Part shown: piece by piece, positions 6,772 through 8,969 of the stretch | Layout of the letters: every line of letters begins with the position of its first letter | How positions within the stretch are numbered: position 1 is the first letter of the stretch | From: Thermoanaerobacterales bacterium | Lineage (GTDB): Bacteria; Bacillota; Thermosediminibacteria; Thermosediminibacterales; Tepidanaerobacteraceae | Direction of reading: 5' to 3' | Length of the DNA: 8,969 bases | Assembly (NCBI GenBank): GCA_012841995.1 | Contig: DUTQ01000362.1 | Span: 1 to 8,969 of the forward strand | The notes under the pieces: model-generated | Databases searched by the model: none | Seen by the model: only the letters and a program-made list of their open reading frames with translations | What the model was told of the DNA's origin: nothing | Program-made: the position numbers and the translations under genes

Positions 6772-8313
6772 TTACTGATATAATTCCATGATTTTATACA
6801 AACTACTAATATTAATACTTTCCCTCAATTCGTTAGCCCATTTTTCATACTGCATTTCCTTAAATTTTTTAAAATCAGTATATGTTCCAATATTATTCTC
6901 ACTAACTTTATCAGCAGCACATTTCAAGTAGTTTACAAAACGAGATAAAAATTCACTTTCTTCAAATATTCCGTTTATGCATGTCCCTATAATTTTACCA
7001 TTAGCATTAACACAACCATCAAACATCTCGCTTGTTTTATCTGGTTCTTTTGTTGTTTTTATAAAGTAATTAATATTTTCACTTGATACTATCGAACATG
7101 TATGCATTTTATAGCCTTTTATCAAAGTTCCATTTAGTAATGAGGCAGGACCAGGTAAATTATTTACAACACTTCCAATGACATGGGTCGGTTTGTTTCG
7201 CTTTTTAATTCTGGTTTTTATATCTATAAGCCCCAATCCTGAAATACTCATATTTGCATCTGGGTCTTCTATTGTCTTACCTAACATTTGATAACCTTCA
7301 CAGATGCCAAGAATAACCTTTCCTGATTTTGTAAGTCTGTGAATTTCATCAAACCACCCTTGAACTTTAATACTCTCTAAATCAGATGAGACATTTGACG
7401 TCCCGGGAATTACTAATACATCTGCATCTCCTATAGCAGAACCAATTTTAACATAAGAAAAGTTTATGCCTGGTGCTTCAGATAAAGGAACTAAATCAGT
7501 AAAATTAGTGATATGAGGTAGTGTCAAAACTTTTACATTAACATCATTTGCTAAGTCATGATCTGTTGAAATTTTACTTTTAAGACGTAAATATTCCGAT
7601 TGAGGAGAATCTTCCTCATCAACATATGTTTCAGAGTATGGAACAACTCCAAGGACCGGAACTTTTATAATATCTTCCAACATTTCAAGTCCAGGTAACA
7701 AAAGGTTTAAGTCTCCCCTAAATTTATTTATTATAACACCTTTTACGAGTGCCCTTTCCGTTTCAGAAAGCAAAAGCATTGTCCCTGCAAGTGAGGCAAA
7801 AACACCACCTCTGTCGATATCACCCACAAGAACAACTGGTGCACCTATTAATTCTGCCAATCCCATATTGACGATATCTCTGTCTCTCAGATTGATTTCA
7901 GCAGGGCTTCCGGCCCCCTCAATAACAATTATATCATTTTCACTTGCAAGTTTTTCATAAGCCTCTTTAACAATTTGAAGTAGTTTTGGTTTAAACTCAT
8001 GATAATCCAAGGCTGATAAATTACCATAGTTTTTACCCATGACTATAACCTGACTATTTTTATTTGAACAAGGTTTCAGTAAAACAGGATTCATATAAGC
8101 TGAAGCTTCTATCCCACATGCCTCTGCTTGAGTTGCCTGGGCCTTCCCTATTTCAAGACCATCACGTGTAATGAATGAGTTTAAAGCCATATTCTGAGAT
8201 TTGAATGGAGCCACCTTAAAACCATCCTGCTTGAAAATCCTACAAAGGCCTGTCACAATGCGACTTTTACCAACAGATGAACCCGTTCCCTGAACCATAA
8301 TACATTTTGCCAT
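6772..8313 (-). CDS. cobQ: Adenosylcobyric acid synthase CobQ/CbiP with atypical amidotransferase motifs
   Basis: In the family, it amidates side chains b, d, e and g of adenosylcobyrinic acid a,c-diamide with glutamine and ATP, giving adenosylcobyric acid. The 513 aa are full length. N-terminal synthetase half: MVQGTGSSVGKS nucleotide loop (6-17), VAPFKSQNMALNSF (34-47), EIGKAQATQAEA (54-65), MNPVLLKP (74-81), EGAGSPAEINL (132-142), VGDIDRGGVFAS (163-174). The C-terminal class I amidotransferase half keeps the Cys nucleophile (Cys338, GICEGYQMLG) but departs from the family elsewhere. PGSKN is PGTSN (303-307), CGGYQ is CEGYQ, GYEIHMG is GYKMHTC (400-406), and the expected His of GTYxHGxFD is Asn447 (GTCINGIFE). 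It may use free ammonia poorly, be regulatory, or have shifted substrate. ATG at 8313 overlaps the upstream stop by 1 nt (TGATG), with AAAGGA before it. Confidence 0.88.
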   Translation of the reverse strand: MAKCIMVQGTGSSVGKSRIVTGLCRIFKQDGFKVAPFKSQNMALNSFITRDGLEIGKAQATQAEACGIEASAYMNPVLLKPCSNKNSQVIVMGKNYGNLSALDYHEFKPKLLQIVKEAYEKLASENDIIVIEGAGSPAEINLRDRDIVNMGLAELIGAPVVLVGDIDRGGVFASLAGTMLLLSETERALVKGVIINKFRGDLNLLLPGLEMLEDIIKVPVLGVVPYSETYVDEEDSPQSEYLRLKSKISTDHDLANDVNVKVLTLPHITNFTDLVPLSEAPGINFSYVKIGSAIGDADVLVIPGTSNVSSDLESIKVQGWFDEIHRLTKSGKVILGICEGYQMLGKTIEDPDANMSISGLGLIDIKTRIKKRNKPTHVIGSVVNNLPGPASLLNGTLIKGYKMHTCSIVSSENINYFIKTTKEPDKTSEMFDGCVNANGKIIGTCINGIFEESEFLSRFVNYLKCAADKVSENNIGTYTDFKKFKEMQYEKWANELRESINISSLYKIMELYQ

Positions 8314-8969
8314 CAGAGTAAAAATCCTTTTAAAATAACATCTTCAGCTTCATTTTCAGAAAGTCCTAATGTCATTAGTTTAATAAGCTGTTCTTCAGCA
8401 ATTTTGCCTATTGCTGCTTCATGAGTAAGTTGAGCATCAGGATGCTCTGCGGCAATAGCTGGAGTAGAGCTTATCATGCCCTTGTCCATTATTATTGAAT
8501 CACACTCAACATGACCTTTTGCCTTGGATTTTGCTACCACATTTGGCTTAAAAGCCTGCTTTGAATTGTCTTTTGCAACAGATCGTGAAATGACTTTCGC
8601 GCTACTATTTTCTCCAATGAGTTCTACATACATGTCGGAAACAGCATCTTGATTTCCATGTGTCATAAGCCTTTCTGTCACCACAAGGCTTGCACCTTCA
8701 TGGACAGTTGCCTTAGTTTTCCTTACAGTACTGTCAACGCCTTTGATTTGAGTAAGCTCCATTTCTACAAAAGAATCTTTTTCTAAAGTTAAAATAGTCG
8801 TTGGATTTAAAACCCTTTCTCCAGAACCTTCACCTTCACCATAATGTTTTTCAATATATTTCATTCGGGCACCAGGTTTAACAATAATTTCATGAATGCC
8901 ATCATGTTGTGACTTTTCACCTCCAGGATTGTGTATACCACAACCCGCCACAACAGTTACATCTGCTCC
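8313..8969 (-). CDS. SufB/SufD-family Fe-S cluster assembly scaffold, 5' end outside the window
   Basis: C-terminal 218 aa of a SufBD-core protein, the scaffold that works with the ATPase SufC to build Fe-S clusters in the cytosol. The frame is open to the window edge (reading GADVTVVAGCGIHN), so the true start lies further right and the GTG at 8951 is internal. Signatures: AGCGIHN, SQHDGIHEI, YIEKHYGEGEGSGERVLNP, EMELTQIKGVDST, ERLMTHG, ISRSVAKD, GHVECDSIIMD, HEAAIGKIAEEQLIKLMTLGL and the terminal GFLL. This resembles the short SufB-like proteins of archaea and clostridia (the minimal SUF/SMS type) more than E. coli SufB. By hand alignment the E. coli Cys405 position is Ala here, while the HEA motif with the Glu434 equivalent is kept. 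A sufC gene would be expected just upstream, beyond the window. The stop overlaps the cobQ start. Confidence 0.88.
   Translation of the reverse strand, partial: GADVTVVAGCGIHNPGGEKSQHDGIHEIIVKPGARMKYIEKHYGEGEGSGERVLNPTTILTLEKDSFVEMELTQIKGVDSTVRKTKATVHEGASLVVTERLMTHGNQDAVSDMYVELIGENSSAKVISRSVAKDNSKQAFKPNVVAKSKAKGHVECDSIIMDKGMISSTPAIAAEHPDAQLTHEAAIGKIAEEQLIKLMTLGLSENEAEDVILKGFLL

Overview
This window reads as chromosomal DNA from a low-GC Gram-positive anaerobe of the class Clostridia. The reasons are AT-rich intergenic DNA, strong AGGAGG-type ribosome binding sites, tightly packed genes, a selenocysteine operon whose SelD is itself a selenoprotein, an anaerobic cobamide gene and a short SufB-like scaffold. 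I cannot place the genus.

Layout. On the + strand, 1-194 is a control region with two inverted repeats and a near-consensus sigma-A promoter. It drives rocD (ornithine aminotransferase, 195-1388), which ends in a bidirectional hairpin terminator (1387-1431). Everything from 1500 to the right edge lies on the - strand. Read in its own direction the order is: a SufB/SufD-type scaffold gene cut by the right edge (8969-8313), cobQ/cbiP (8313-6772), comEA (6733-6104), selD (6038-4998), selA (4984-3578), selB (3581-1659), and the selenocysteine tRNA gene selC (1594-1500). The two transcription units converge on the shared terminator.

The main unit is a complete selenocysteine toolkit. SelD makes selenophosphate, SelA converts seryl-tRNA(Sec) to selenocysteyl-tRNA(Sec), SelB delivers it to the ribosome at UGA, and selC encodes the tRNA (anticodon UCA). 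The most important observation is that selD is longer than an ordinary open reading frame suggests. It starts at a TTG at 6038 behind a good AGGAGG, and its codon 15 is an in-frame UGA at 5996-5994, in place of the catalytic Cys of SelD. A hairpin just downstream fits a bacterial SECIS element. The enzyme that supplies selenium to the pathway therefore seems to depend on that pathway for its own synthesis. selC also has its own extended -10 promoter, so the tRNA need not depend on read-through from selDAB.

Other points of note are an ARG-box-like perfect palindrome upstream of rocD, a CobQ whose glutamine amidotransferase domain has lost several signature residues including the expected catalytic His, and a SufB-like protein with Ala where E. 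coli SufB has Cys405. I see no mobile element, CRISPR array, phage gene or rRNA. Every recognisable gene belongs to a known family, so the interest lies in recoding, regulation and degenerate active sites rather than a wholly new system.
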